Below, one piece after another: positions 43,962-52,052 of a DNA stretch of 64,000 nucleotides (its first letter is position 1; the number at the start of each line of letters is the position of its first letter). Below the pieces are notes generated by a model. It made no database searches. It saw nothing but the letters and a program-made list of their open reading frames with translations, and was not told the origin of the DNA. Source of the DNA: Photobacterium obscurum (GTDB lineage Bacteria; Pseudomonadota; Gammaproteobacteria; Enterobacterales; Vibrionaceae); contig NZ_JAKRRW010000020.1 in the NCBI RefSeq assembly GCF_026191635.1, forward strand, positions 1-64,000. The letters run 5' to 3'. A program made the translations under genes and the position numbers.

Positions 43962-44441
43962 CTAAGCCTTTAGTGCCAGAATCATATCCAGCTCGCGCTT
44001 GATATCATCCAGCAACCGGGCCTCGGCTTTCATGCGCTGCAGATCCTGTGCCATACGCTCTTTCTTCTGCAATACTTTACGGGCATCGCCACGCGGCATA
44101 TCTTTAACCACGTTATACAACTCATGCATCGCCGGATACTGACTTGCAAAATCAACGGCCTGCTCAGCCTGCAGCACTTCCATCAGCTTATACAGACGGA
44201 TGGCAATCTCAGACAGCGTACACTGATCCTGCTTGCCGGCTTCAGCAATAATAAACACACTGCTCATAATGTTGGCATTGCGCTCATTAATCTTCTCAGC
44301 CTGCTGAAGCTTAGCCCGCTCCAGAAAGGCCTTATGACGTGTGTTCTGCTGATACAACTTAAACAATAAGTATCCGGCATACGCCGCCAGCACAGCAACA
44401 AGACTGCCCGCCAGTCCTAACCAAAGCGTCATATCCTGCAA
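43962..44441 (-). CDS. DUF2489 family membrane-anchored protein
   Basis: 159 residues: one N-terminal membrane helix (about 6-27), then an alpha-helical cytoplasmic domain with many charged residues. Function unknown. The start is the TTG at 44441, because AAGGAG lies six bases upstream; an ATG nine bases further in is the alternative. It follows yihI by three bases on the same strand and is the third gene of a methyltransferase-yihI-DUF2489 operon. Confidence 0.8.
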   Translation of the reverse strand: MQDMTLWLGLAGSLVAVLAAYAGYLLFKLYQQNTRHKAFLERAKLQQAEKINERNANIMSSVFIIAEAGKQDQCTLSEIAIRLYKLMEVLQAEQAVDFASQYPAMHELYNVVKDMPRGDARKVLQKKERMAQDLQRMKAEARLLDDIKRELDMILALKA

Positions 44442-44444
44442 TGG

Positions 44445-45014
44445 TTACTCCTTATCGAATGAGTTCTCGGATGAGTCCTCGAACGAGTCAAAGCCCATAT
44501 TCTCGAACTTGTCCAGCAGATCATCGTCTGAAGACAGATCGGCCGCCGGCTGAACGTCATCCGCAGCCGCTGGCTCATCGTCTTCCAGTAGGCCCAGCTG
44601 GTTCATTAGCTGCTCGATACGATCCAGTTTTTCGTCAACCTGCTTCTGCAGGCCTGAACCAAGATTCTCACCGGCTTCGATACGATCCAACAACACCATA
44701 AGTTGCGCATCATTTTCCAGCATCGCCAGTTCCTGCTCGGCACTTAGGCGGCGCTCTTTCTTCGTGGCAGGCTTCTTCGCCTCGACAATCAAAGGTACCG
44801 GCTTCTTGCTACCGTGGCGCGGATCTTTGCGTTTCGCCTGGGCTCTCGAATCATTCATCTGGGCTTCAGAGTGGCGGCTGCCAGACTTCAGACCTTTACG
44901 CTTCTTGTCTTTCTGGCGCTTGCGAGCTTCCAGATCAAGCTGAGTCGTTGATTTTTGGGTAAATGCCGCAGGACCTTCTGATCCTGGCTTACGGCTTCTT
45001 TTCTTACGGGTCAT
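44445..45014 (-). CDS. yihI: Der GTPase-activating protein YihI
   Basis: 189 residues. The N-terminal third is very basic and disordered (KKRSRKPGS, KRQKDKKRKG); the rest is acidic and helical, ending in an Asp/Glu/Ser-rich tail. YihI stimulates the GTPase Der and so delays late 50S subunit assembly. Its ATG overlaps the methyltransferase stop (TAATG). Order relative to hemN and engB agrees with E. coli. Confidence 0.9.
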   Translation of the reverse strand: MTRKKRSRKPGSEGPAAFTQKSTTQLDLEARKRQKDKKRKGLKSGSRHSEAQMNDSRAQAKRKDPRHGSKKPVPLIVEAKKPATKKERRLSAEQELAMLENDAQLMVLLDRIEAGENLGSGLQKQVDEKLDRIEQLMNQLGLLEDDEPAAADDVQPAADLSSDDDLLDKFENMGFDSFEDSSENSFDKE

Positions 45015-45655
45015 TACTGGGTCTTCCTCAGCAAAATTACATCATTTCCAACAAACTCGACTTCCAGGCCATCACGCTTTGCCAGATAGCGGAAAGTCTC
45101 GCGGCTGAAAAAGCTCACGTGGGTTGGGTCGTTCTTGTAATGCCATTGCGCAAAGGCATCTGCATCTATTGCTAACTTGGTCATGAGTCCCAGCCACCCG
45201 CCAGGTTTCACCATCCCTGTTAGCTGCCCCCATTCCTTCGCAGGCGTATAAAAGTGTTCAATCGCTTCTGTACAGGTGACAAAGTCATACTGCTGCTCTA
45301 AGACTGCAGGCTCATTGGCAAAATACAGATCATAGATAGCCATATTATACCCCATCTCTTCCAGCATCACGGAAAGAGTCGGGCCCGGGCCACAGCCAAA
45401 GTCCAGCCCAGATAAAGGTGCCGGTCCCAGGCGCTCTATCAAAGGTGCAGCCAACCGATTCAGAAAGCGGCGATAGCCTTGATCTTCCGGGTTATTTTCA
45501 TGTTGATCATAAACGGCCTTTTCATCGTCAGGCGGCAGCAACGCTTCAGGATCAGCAAAAATCAGTGCACAATCCAGGCAACGGAAATAAGCCCGTCGCT
45601 TGTCCTGATGAAAAGCACCGACCGACTGACTGCTGCATAACGGGCAGGTTAGCAT
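45014..45655 (-). CDS. Zinc-ribbon class I SAM-dependent methyltransferase
   Basis: 213 residues. The N-terminus has a four-cysteine zinc ribbon (CPLC at residues 4-7 and CLDC at 26-29). A Rossmann methyltransferase domain follows, with motif I GLDFGCGPGP and the acidic EAIEHFYTP motif. Substrate unknown. The zinc ribbon and the operon with yihI could point to a translation or rRNA-related target, but that is only inference from neighbours. First gene of the operon; its upstream side faces the csr RNA terminator. Confidence 0.8.
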   Translation of the reverse strand: MLTCPLCSSQSVGAFHQDKRRAYFRCLDCALIFADPEALLPPDDEKAVYDQHENNPEDQGYRRFLNRLAAPLIERLGPAPLSGLDFGCGPGPTLSVMLEEMGYNMAIYDLYFANEPAVLEQQYDFVTCTEAIEHFYTPAKEWGQLTGMVKPGGWLGLMTKLAIDADAFAQWHYKNDPTHVSFFSRETFRYLAKRDGLEVEFVGNDVILLRKTQ

Positions 45656-45806
45656 AACGTTCTGTCTCCTAATCCCAGCAGGCAGTACCGCTTACCACCG
45701 GCTGGCTTAAAATGAAGCCGGGTATCATAGCAGATTCGATGGAGAAATGTGCACTTTCGCACCATGTGCGCCGAGCCAGGCAGGGGGGGAAAGTAAAATG
45801 CAGAAA

Positions 45807-46258
45807 AGAAAAAAGCGACAGGTATACACCTGTCGCTCTATGGGTCGCCATTGCTGGCTTTTATCCTGTCTAGTCTGTCCTTAACCAGTATGTAACATCC
45901 CGGTTTGACAACAATCCTTTTGTTATTTGTGCTTTCCCTGCCAACTTTATTGTTCTTCATCACCCTGATGAATTTTCACCTTCCGTGTCACGCATCCCTG
46001 TAAATTCGGTTAGTCCCTAACCGGCTTATCCTTTAAGCATGTTATCGTCCAGATAACGCAATTCACCATCCATGTGGGTACACTCTCCGTCGCGTACCAA
46101 ATTCTTCAAACGAAGACTTGTCCGTAAGCGTCTACCTTGACAGTCCCTACGCTTCATGCGGTCTACCCGGCCTCCTGGCCAGACATCCTGTAATCCTTCA
46201 GGCCTCTTGCCTATGCCGTCAATGGCGCTTCCTGTCCTGTGTCGCTCTCCGTGTCGAC
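45807..46258 (-). ncRNA. csrB: CsrB/CsrC family regulatory RNA (CsrA sponge)
   Basis: A minus-strand RNA of about 450 bases. It begins GTCGACACGGAGAGCGACAC (E. coli CsrB begins GTCGACAGGGAG) and carries 20 GGA motifs, many as AGGA or AGGGA. Several are shown in hairpin loops: GTTATC-TGGAC-GATAAC, GGTTA-GGGAC-TAACC and TTCATCA-GGG-TGATGAA. It ends in an intrinsic terminator with a 10-bp stem (AGCGACAGGT / ACCTGTCGCT, 45814-45837) and T-run. A promoter is visible: TTGTAC, 16 bases, TAAAGT, then the start seven bases on. No credible protein frame fits. Such RNAs titrate CsrA and so control carbon storage, motility and virulence. Its place between yihI and engB is where E. coli has csrC. Confidence 0.92.
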
Positions 46259-46407
46259 AACGCATACTTTACGCCGATTCAGCTCCGGTACAAGGTCACC
46301 TGTCAGAGCACACTGGCTGATAATTTATTTCAATATTGATAACCCACTGTTCTGAATGCATTTAGATGTCGTAAGGCTATTTTTTTTCATCATCATCGGC
46401 CACGTTG

Positions 46408-46425
46408 AATAGCCGATCTCTCACA
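46408..46425 (-). promoter_or_regulatory. Probable VarA/UvrY (GacA-type) site upstream of the csr RNA
   Basis: The minus-strand TGTGAGAGATC (46425-46415) is identical to the left part of the inverted repeat reported for UvrY at E. coli csrB; the right half here is degenerate. It is about 160 bases upstream of the RNA start, a typical distance. It overlaps a dyad with arms GAATAGC (46407-46413) and GCTATTC (46435-46441). Confidence 0.5.
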
Positions 46426-46503
46426 GGCTGTTCAGCTATTCGCACTTTCGGCCGGTCCGATTAAGTGGCACTGATAACGGTCGGTAGCTTTACCCCAAAA
46501 GCA

Positions 46504-46528
46504 AAAGGCAGCCGAGGCTGCCTTTATT
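46504..46528. terminator. Terminator after cytochrome c4 gene
   Basis: A 10-bp stem (AAAGGCAGCC / GGCTGCCTTT) with a two-base loop, with short T-runs on both sides. It insulates the csr RNA promoter from the cytochrome transcript. Confidence 0.85.
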
Positions 46529-46552
46529 ATTCAATACTGGAATAGGGGGGTA

Positions 46553-47170
46553 TTAGTGTAGGCCGCCGACATACTGCGACAGGGCGCCAATTTCATCATC
46601 GGACAGTTTGGCCGCAACCGAACGCATCATGGCATTCATATCGTTGCTACGCTGGCTTGAGCGGAATTTTTCCAGCTGCAATTTCACGTATTCAGCATTC
46701 TGGCCGGAAATTTTCGGGAACCCCGACAGGCTGGTTCCGTTACCACGCGGGCCATGACAAGCCGTACAAGCCGCGATACCGCGCTCGGCATCACCAAAGC
46801 GATACAGCTGCTGGCCAACCTCAATCGATGATTCCGGTGTGGTATTGTCTGAAATAGGTAGGGTTGAATAGTAAGCCGCGAGATCTGCCATATCCAGCTC
46901 GGTCAAAGGCATCGCCATCCCGCCCATCACGGGATCATTACGCCCCTGCTTACCGCCTGTCGTCATTGCTAACTTAAAGTCCTTGAGCTGCTTTTCAAGG
47001 TAGCCCGGATGTTGACCGGCAATTTTCGGGTATTGCGCCATAATGCCGTTACCGTCCGCACCATGGCAAGCCGCACATGTTGCTGCTTTCGCTTTTCCAG
47101 CTTCTGCATCTCCCTGGGCCCAGGCTGAGCAACTGGCCAGAAGAGTCAATATAAGTGCTAATTTCTTCAT
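46553..47170 (-). CDS. Dihaem cytochrome c4
   Basis: 205 residues: Sec signal peptide (about 1-19), then two tandem cytochrome c domains with CAACH (Cys32-His36) and CTACH (Cys135-His139). Distal methionines are available in MGGMAMP and in the late NAMMRS segment. A periplasmic electron carrier that passes electrons to terminal oxidases. I start at the ATG at 47170, which gives a normal signal peptide; the longer open frame is spurious. It diverges from engB. Confidence 0.93.
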   Translation of the reverse strand: MKKLALILTLLASCSAWAQGDAEAGKAKAATCAACHGADGNGIMAQYPKIAGQHPGYLEKQLKDFKLAMTTGGKQGRNDPVMGGMAMPLTELDMADLAAYYSTLPISDNTTPESSIEVGQQLYRFGDAERGIAACTACHGPRGNGTSLSGFPKISGQNAEYVKLQLEKFRSSQRSNDMNAMMRSVAAKLSDDEIGALSQYVGGLH

Positions 47171-47328
47171 GACATTCCGTTTATAATTATAGAGCTTCCA
47201 GTACCACAAGTAATGCTCAGTTACATGGTATACAATGCGACCACAAACCAAGCACGGTTTTCGTACATTTTACACAATTTCACATAAAAGTAATCAGTCG
47301 ACTACATGAAGACTTGACGGAGTTAACA

Positions 47329-47994
47329 GTGAATCAACCTCTCAACTATAGAAATACAGGATTCATCACAAGTGCACCGGATATTCGTCACTTGCCAAAC
47401 GACACAGGCGTTGAGATCGCATTTGCTGGCCGCTCCAATGCAGGTAAGTCAAGTGCCCTGAACCGTATCACCGACCAGAAAAGCCTGGCACGTACCTCTA
47501 AAACGCCGGGTCGTACCCAGCTGATCAACATGTTTGAGGTCGTGAACGGCTGCAACCTGATCGACCTGCCAGGCTATGGTTTTGCCCAGGTTCCGCTGGA
47601 AATGAAGCTGAAGTGGCAAAAATCACTCGGCGAGTACTTACAGAAGCGTGAGTGCCTGCAGGGGCTGGTGGTACTGATGGATATCCGCCATCCAATGAAA
47701 GATCTGGATCAGCAGATGATCAGTTGGGCCGTTGAAAGCCGCCTACCTGTTTTGGTACTGCTAACCAAAGCCGACAAACTGAAAAGCGGTGCCCGCAAGA
47801 AGCAACTCATGACGGTGCGTAATACGGCGTTAAGCTTCGGCGGCGATGTACAGGTTGAAGTTTTCTCTTCCCTGAAAGGCCTTGGTGTTGATCAGGTACG
47901 CCGCAAACTCGACGAGTGGTTTGCCCCTGAGCTGGCCCGTCAGCAGGCGCTACTTGAAGACGAAGGTGAACCAGCTAGCGATGATGCGGAGTAA
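47329..47994 (+). CDS. engB: Ribosome biogenesis GTPase EngB (YihA/YsxC)
   Basis: Essential GTPase needed for 50S subunit assembly. About 221 residues. G1 is GRSNAGKSS (residues 34-42), G2 SKTPGRTQ, G3 DLPGYGFA, G4 TKADK and G5 FSSLKG. The GTG at 47329 has GGAG six bases upstream and gives the family start (MNQPLNYRNTGF), so I prefer it to the earlier TTG. A short acidic C-terminal tail is present. The downstream neighbours Spot 42 and polA are on the opposite strand, as in E. coli. Confidence 0.95.
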   Translation: MNQPLNYRNTGFITSAPDIRHLPNDTGVEIAFAGRSNAGKSSALNRITDQKSLARTSKTPGRTQLINMFEVVNGCNLIDLPGYGFAQVPLEMKLKWQKSLGEYLQKRECLQGLVVLMDIRHPMKDLDQQMISWAVESRLPVLVLLTKADKLKSGARKKQLMTVRNTALSFGGDVQVEVFSSLKGLGVDQVRRKLDEWFAPELARQQALLEDEGEPASDDAE

Positions 47995-48034
47995 CAGATC
48001 ATTCGCTAAATGATGGCTCTATGGACAGGGCCAT

Positions 48035-48060
48035 AAAAATTCCCCACCTTCCAGGTGGGG
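48035..48060 (-). terminator. Orphan minus-strand terminator downstream of engB
   Basis: Stem CCCCACCT / AGGTGGGG (48042-48049, 48053-48060) with a three-base loop. On the minus strand it is followed by AATTTTTAT; on the plus strand CAACGGGAG follows, so it fits engB poorly. The minus-strand bases just before it contain an unpaired CCTCCT. It may be the 3' end of a small RNA transcribed toward engB. Between here and 48330 I see no gene. Confidence 0.6.
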
Positions 48061-48330
48061 CAACGGGAGAGAAATAGGAGGTTTTTATTTTTGTGCTAAA
48101 AGCATCAATGATTTCCTAAACCAACGCAAGTTTTTTATCCCGTTTTTGTCTACTTCTTCACCACTTCGACCAGCGCCCTGCCTGCCTTTATCCCAGCAAA
48201 ATACGGTATTTTACGCCTTCTGTAGCAAATTAGTGCTCAGTTGCTTTTTAGTGAAAATTAAGTAACAAAAACGACCGTTCAGACGAATTAATTATGGAAG
48301 TTAATTACAGTTTTATGAATTGGCAGGCGA

Positions 48331-48429
48331 AAAAAAAGCCACCCCAATAAGAGAGGGTGGCCATTTCATGGATGTGTTGGCTAGCCGGTAAAAAGACCCG
48401 CTACCAATAACAAATATGAACAAGAAGCA
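48331..48429 (-). ncRNA. Candidate small RNA next to Spot 42
   Basis: An intrinsic terminator (stem GCCACCC / GGGTGGC, 48338-48344 and 48355-48361) is followed on the minus strand by eight T residues. About 75 bases upstream of the stem a perfect TATAAT (48441-48436) could start a transcript near 48429, giving an RNA of about 100 bases. It would contain an internal GGTAGCGGG ... CCGGCTAGCC segment. The -35 region is poor. No open frame fits. A second small RNA gene beside spf has been described in some Vibrionaceae, but I cannot say whether this is the same one. Confidence 0.55.
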
Positions 48430-48672
48430 TGGACAATTATACCGACCTCAAAACAAATTTTAAAGTAATTACTCTAAAATCATCCCTCGCAAATCAGAGA
48501 TACGGATCCCACGGTTGTAGAAAAAACGTTATGAGCAGACAGGAATAATGCGATTGCGTCTAGATTTGTACAATTATCATTCAGCAAAAAAATGAAGCTT
48601 GGCTGTCACGGACAAAGAATAGTCGCCATGGCTGAAGCGAGAAAGGCTGGGGGAGTTTTTTTATGACGCTGA

Positions 48673-48777
48673 AATAAAAAACGCCCTGGTCAAAAGACCA
48701 GGGCGGCTGAATCAGCCAAATCCAATAACGTGAAACAAAAGGTCTGAAAGATAGAACATCTTACCTCTGTACCCTAC
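48673..48777 (-). ncRNA. spf: Spot 42 RNA
   Basis: The minus strand reads GTAGGGTACAGAGGTAAGAT at the 5' end, then TTCTATCTTTCAGACCTTTT, the same as E. coli Spot 42 over these segments. The GGATTTGGCTGA region and a strong terminator (GCCCTGGTC / GACCAGGGC plus T-run) follow. About 105 bases. A -10 TACAGT lies seven bases before the start. Spot 42 is an Hfq-dependent RNA repressed by CRP-cAMP that dampens secondary carbon metabolism. It sits between polA and engB, the E. coli location. Confidence 0.97.
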
Positions 48778-48895
48778 GCCGATAACTGTATATCAATTGC
48801 ACAGTTTTGAAAAGTCATTTTTGTAGTTTTTTTTCACTTATACGTAACTAAATTCTACTTACCGTAATTTTATGATGCTTTATTTTTCATAAAAA

Positions 48896-48920
48896 AATAG
48901 CTGGCACCAGGCCAGCTATT
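48896..48920 (-). terminator. Terminator after polA
   Basis: A 10-bp stem (AATAGCTGGC / GCCAGCTATT) with a five-base loop, followed on the minus strand by a T-run (TTTTTTTATG). It separates polA from spf. Confidence 0.92.
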
Positions 48921-48956
48921 CTTGTTTCAATCACGAGCAATAGGATAGCAGGATCG

Positions 48957-51728
48957 TTAGTGTGCCTGGTCCCAGTTATCTCCCATACCGGCATCGGCAA
49001 TCAACGGGACGTCCAGCTCAGCCGCTGATTCCATTAGACGGCGCACCTCTTCCGTCACAGTTTCCAGCTCTGATTCCTGTACCTCAAAAACAAGTTCGTC
49101 ATGTACTTGCATTAATAAGCGAACTCGGCCAGATTCTTGCTGCTGTACCCACTCATCCACCAGTACCATGGCACGCTTGATAATATCCGCAGCGGTCCCT
49201 TGCATTGGCGCATTAATCGCAGCGCGTTCGGCAGCTTTACGGCGCAGGCCGTTACGCGATTTGATGTCCGGCAGATACAAACGACGGCCGTACAGGGTCT
49301 CAACATACCCCTGCTCGCTCGCCGCCGTACGGGTACTTTCCATATATTCCAGCACCCCTGGGTAACGCTCAAAATACACGTTCATATAGTCCTGGGCTTC
49401 GTTACGCCCCATATCCAGCTGCTTGGCCAGGCCAAAGGCACTCATCCCGTAGATCAGGCCGAAGTTAATCGCCTTAGCACGGCGACGCTGTTCGCTAGTG
49501 ACCGACTCAATCGGCAACCCCAAAATTTCGGCAGCAGTGGCCGCGTGAATGTCTTTGCCGTGCCTGAACGCATCCAGCAGGGCTTTGTCACCAGAAAGGT
49601 GGGCCATGATCCGCAATTCAATCTGGGAATAATCGACCGCCAGTACCTTGTAGCCGGTCGGGGCAATAAAGGCTTGACGAATACGGCGACCTTCCTCATT
49701 TCGAACCGGAATGTTCTGCAGGTTAGGATCACTGGACGACAGGCGGCCAGTCGCCGTAACGGCCTGATGGTAAGAGGTATGCACACGGCCGGTCGCCGGG
49801 TTCACCATCTTCGGCAGTTTGTCGGTATAAGTTGATTTCAGCTTCGCCAGGCTGCGGTATTCCAGGATCAATTTTGGCAATGGGTAGTCCAGTGCCAGCT
49901 CCTGCAGCACCTCTTCATTGGTAGAAGGGGAGCCCGACGGGGTTTTCTTCAGCACCGGCAGTCCCATCTTCTCGAATAGAATAGCCTGTAGCTGCTTCGG
50001 CGAGCTGAGGTTAAATTCCTGCTCGGCAATATCAAACGCTTTTTTCTCAAGCTCATCAAGGCGGACTGCAATCTCTGCCGACTGGGCACTAAGCTGCATG
50101 CTGTCGATCAAGACACCGGTACGCTCCATGCGCGACAGCACCGGAACCAATGGCATCTCAATCTCTTCAAATACCGACTTCAGCTTGTCGTCTGCCTCAA
50201 CCTTCTCCAGCAGAAGATTATGCAGGCGCAGGGTAATATCGGCATCTTCTGCCGCATAAGGCCCGGCTTGCTCGAGGTCGATCTGGTTGAACGTCAGCTG
50301 CTTCTTGCCTTTGCCCGCAATCTCCTCGAAGCTGATGTTCTTGTGTTCCAGATAGCGCAGGGCCAGGCTGTCCATATCATGGCGGCCGACGACACTGTTG
50401 AACACATACGACTCCAGCATAGTGTCGTATTTAATGCCCTGCATCTCAATATCATAGCGGGCCAGAATACTGGCATCGAACTTGAGGTTCTGCCCCACTT
50501 TGGCCTGCGCAGGATCTTCCAGCAACGGTTTTAGCTTGGCCAGCACCCAGTCACGATCCAACTGCGCTGGCGCATCAAGATAATCATGGGCAACCGGTAC
50601 ATAGGCGGCTTTGCCTTCTTCAACAGCGAACGACACACCAACCAGGTTTGCCGTCATATAATCCAGCCCATCGGTTTCGGTATCAAACGCGACCACATCA
50701 GCCGCACTCAGCTGCTCCAGCCACGTATTGAATGACGCCTCATCGAGTACCGTCTCATAACCGCTACGATCAATCGTCGGAGCAACCGTTTTTGTCTCTT
50801 CCTTTGCCGCAGCCGATTTCTCATCAGCAACAATTTTTCCGTCACTACCGTCCAACATTTCGGCCAGCCAACGGCGGAACTGGAGTTTGCCAAATAGCTT
50901 AGTCAGCTCATCGGTATCCGGCTCGCCTTTACGTAGTTGATCCGGGGTCATCTCCAGCTCGACATCGAGCTTAATCGTCGCCAGCTCATAAGACAGGTAG
51001 GCTGCGTCTTTATGTTCTTCCAGTTTCTTCGGCATGGTCTTCGAGCCACGGAAGCCCAAAGCCGGAATCGCATCAAGATTATCATACAATGCATCCAGTC
51101 CGCCGATCCCGGTCAACAGGGCTTTGGCTGTCTTCTCGCCCACGCCCGGTACGCCCGGAATGTTATCCACTTTATCGCCCATCAAAGCCAGGTAGTCGAT
51201 AATCAGCTCGGGACCGATACCAAACTTCTCCACCACACCCACCGGATCCATGACGACATCTGTCATGGTATTGATCAGGGTAATATTCTGATCGACCAGC
51301 TGGGCCATATCTTTATCACCGGTACTGATCAAGACCGGCATATCCGCTTTTGATGCCTGGGTTGCCAAGGTGCCGATCACATCATCTGCCTCTACCCCGG
51401 AGATCGAGATTAATGGCAGTCCCATTGCCTTGATCACTGCATGCAATGGCTCGATCTGGCTGCGAAGATCATCCGGCATAGGTGGGCGGTGCGCCTTGTA
51501 TTCCGGGTATAGATCATCACGGAATGTCTTGCCTTTGGCATCGAAGATCACTGCAACATGCTCAGTCGAAAACTGACGCAACAAACTGCGCAGCATATTC
51601 ACAACACCGTACACCGCGCCCGTCGGTTCACCGTCAGAGTTGGTAAAATTAGGCGCTGCATGATAGGCACGATAGAGATAGGAGGATCCATCAATCAGGA
51701 TAAGTGGATTTTCAGGGATAGTTGCCAT
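48957..51728 (-). CDS. polA: DNA polymerase I
   Basis: Repair and Okazaki-fragment maturation polymerase, 923 residues. N-terminal 5' nuclease domain (LIDGSSYLYRAYHA, GDKDMAQLV), then the 3'-5' proofreading domain with Exo I DTETDGLD intact, and the family A polymerase domain with motif A DYSQIELR, motif B around RRAKAINFGLIYG and motif C QVHDELVFE. A low-complexity Ala/Glu/Lys linker (about residues 303-317) joins the nuclease part to the Klenow part. All three activities are expected. The upstream gap carries DnaA boxes. Confidence 0.97.
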   Translation of the reverse strand: MATIPENPLILIDGSSYLYRAYHAAPNFTNSDGEPTGAVYGVVNMLRSLLRQFSTEHVAVIFDAKGKTFRDDLYPEYKAHRPPMPDDLRSQIEPLHAVIKAMGLPLISISGVEADDVIGTLATQASKADMPVLISTGDKDMAQLVDQNITLINTMTDVVMDPVGVVEKFGIGPELIIDYLALMGDKVDNIPGVPGVGEKTAKALLTGIGGLDALYDNLDAIPALGFRGSKTMPKKLEEHKDAAYLSYELATIKLDVELEMTPDQLRKGEPDTDELTKLFGKLQFRRWLAEMLDGSDGKIVADEKSAAAKEETKTVAPTIDRSGYETVLDEASFNTWLEQLSAADVVAFDTETDGLDYMTANLVGVSFAVEEGKAAYVPVAHDYLDAPAQLDRDWVLAKLKPLLEDPAQAKVGQNLKFDASILARYDIEMQGIKYDTMLESYVFNSVVGRHDMDSLALRYLEHKNISFEEIAGKGKKQLTFNQIDLEQAGPYAAEDADITLRLHNLLLEKVEADDKLKSVFEEIEMPLVPVLSRMERTGVLIDSMQLSAQSAEIAVRLDELEKKAFDIAEQEFNLSSPKQLQAILFEKMGLPVLKKTPSGSPSTNEEVLQELALDYPLPKLILEYRSLAKLKSTYTDKLPKMVNPATGRVHTSYHQAVTATGRLSSSDPNLQNIPVRNEEGRRIRQAFIAPTGYKVLAVDYSQIELRIMAHLSGDKALLDAFRHGKDIHAATAAEILGLPIESVTSEQRRRAKAINFGLIYGMSAFGLAKQLDMGRNEAQDYMNVYFERYPGVLEYMESTRTAASEQGYVETLYGRRLYLPDIKSRNGLRRKAAERAAINAPMQGTAADIIKRAMVLVDEWVQQQESGRVRLLMQVHDELVFEVQESELETVTEEVRRLMESAAELDVPLIADAGMGDNWDQAH

Positions 51729-51828
51729 AGAGATATTCTTATATCCGGGGGATGAAAGAGTTAAGGCATTAGAATGCCATGACAGCCGACAAGTGTTAAC
51801 TGATGTTTTCCACTAATCCACCATCACC

Positions 51829-51979
51829 TGTGGATAACTTTGTTAGTATTTAAAATCAAACAGTTGATCAAAAAACATAACAAATAAACAATTTCCAACC
51901 AAAGCCATAAAAATCAGCAAGTTAAGTATTAATGCAAAAATGGATCCTCGATCCTAAAATGATCATTAATTGTGGAAAA
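51829..51979. promoter_or_regulatory. DnaA boxes in the polA-elbB intergenic region
   Basis: TGTGGATAA at 51829-51837 is a perfect DnaA box (TTATCCACA on the other strand), and TGTGGAAAA at 51971-51979 fits the relaxed consensus in the same orientation. Several GATC sites lie nearby and the 324-base region is A/T-rich. It also holds the divergent promoters of polA and elbB. This may be DnaA-linked expression or titration; I do not call it an origin. Confidence 0.5.
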
Positions 51980-52052
51980 AGTTAACAGACCGATCTGAAA
52001 TAAGAGTATCTGAGAGTAAAAATAGATAAATCCGACCATAAAGGAAGCCAAA

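Noticed and set aside
46026..46339. Small frames on both strands (79 and 73 codons) upstream of cytochrome c4
   Set aside because: They lie inside the csr RNA; the GGA repeats and hairpins explain the sequence better than coding.
51729..52052. Possible replication origin between polA and elbB
   Set aside because: Only two DnaA boxes, no DnaA box array or unwinding repeats, and the expected chromosome I origin neighbours (mnmG/gidA, mioC) are absent.
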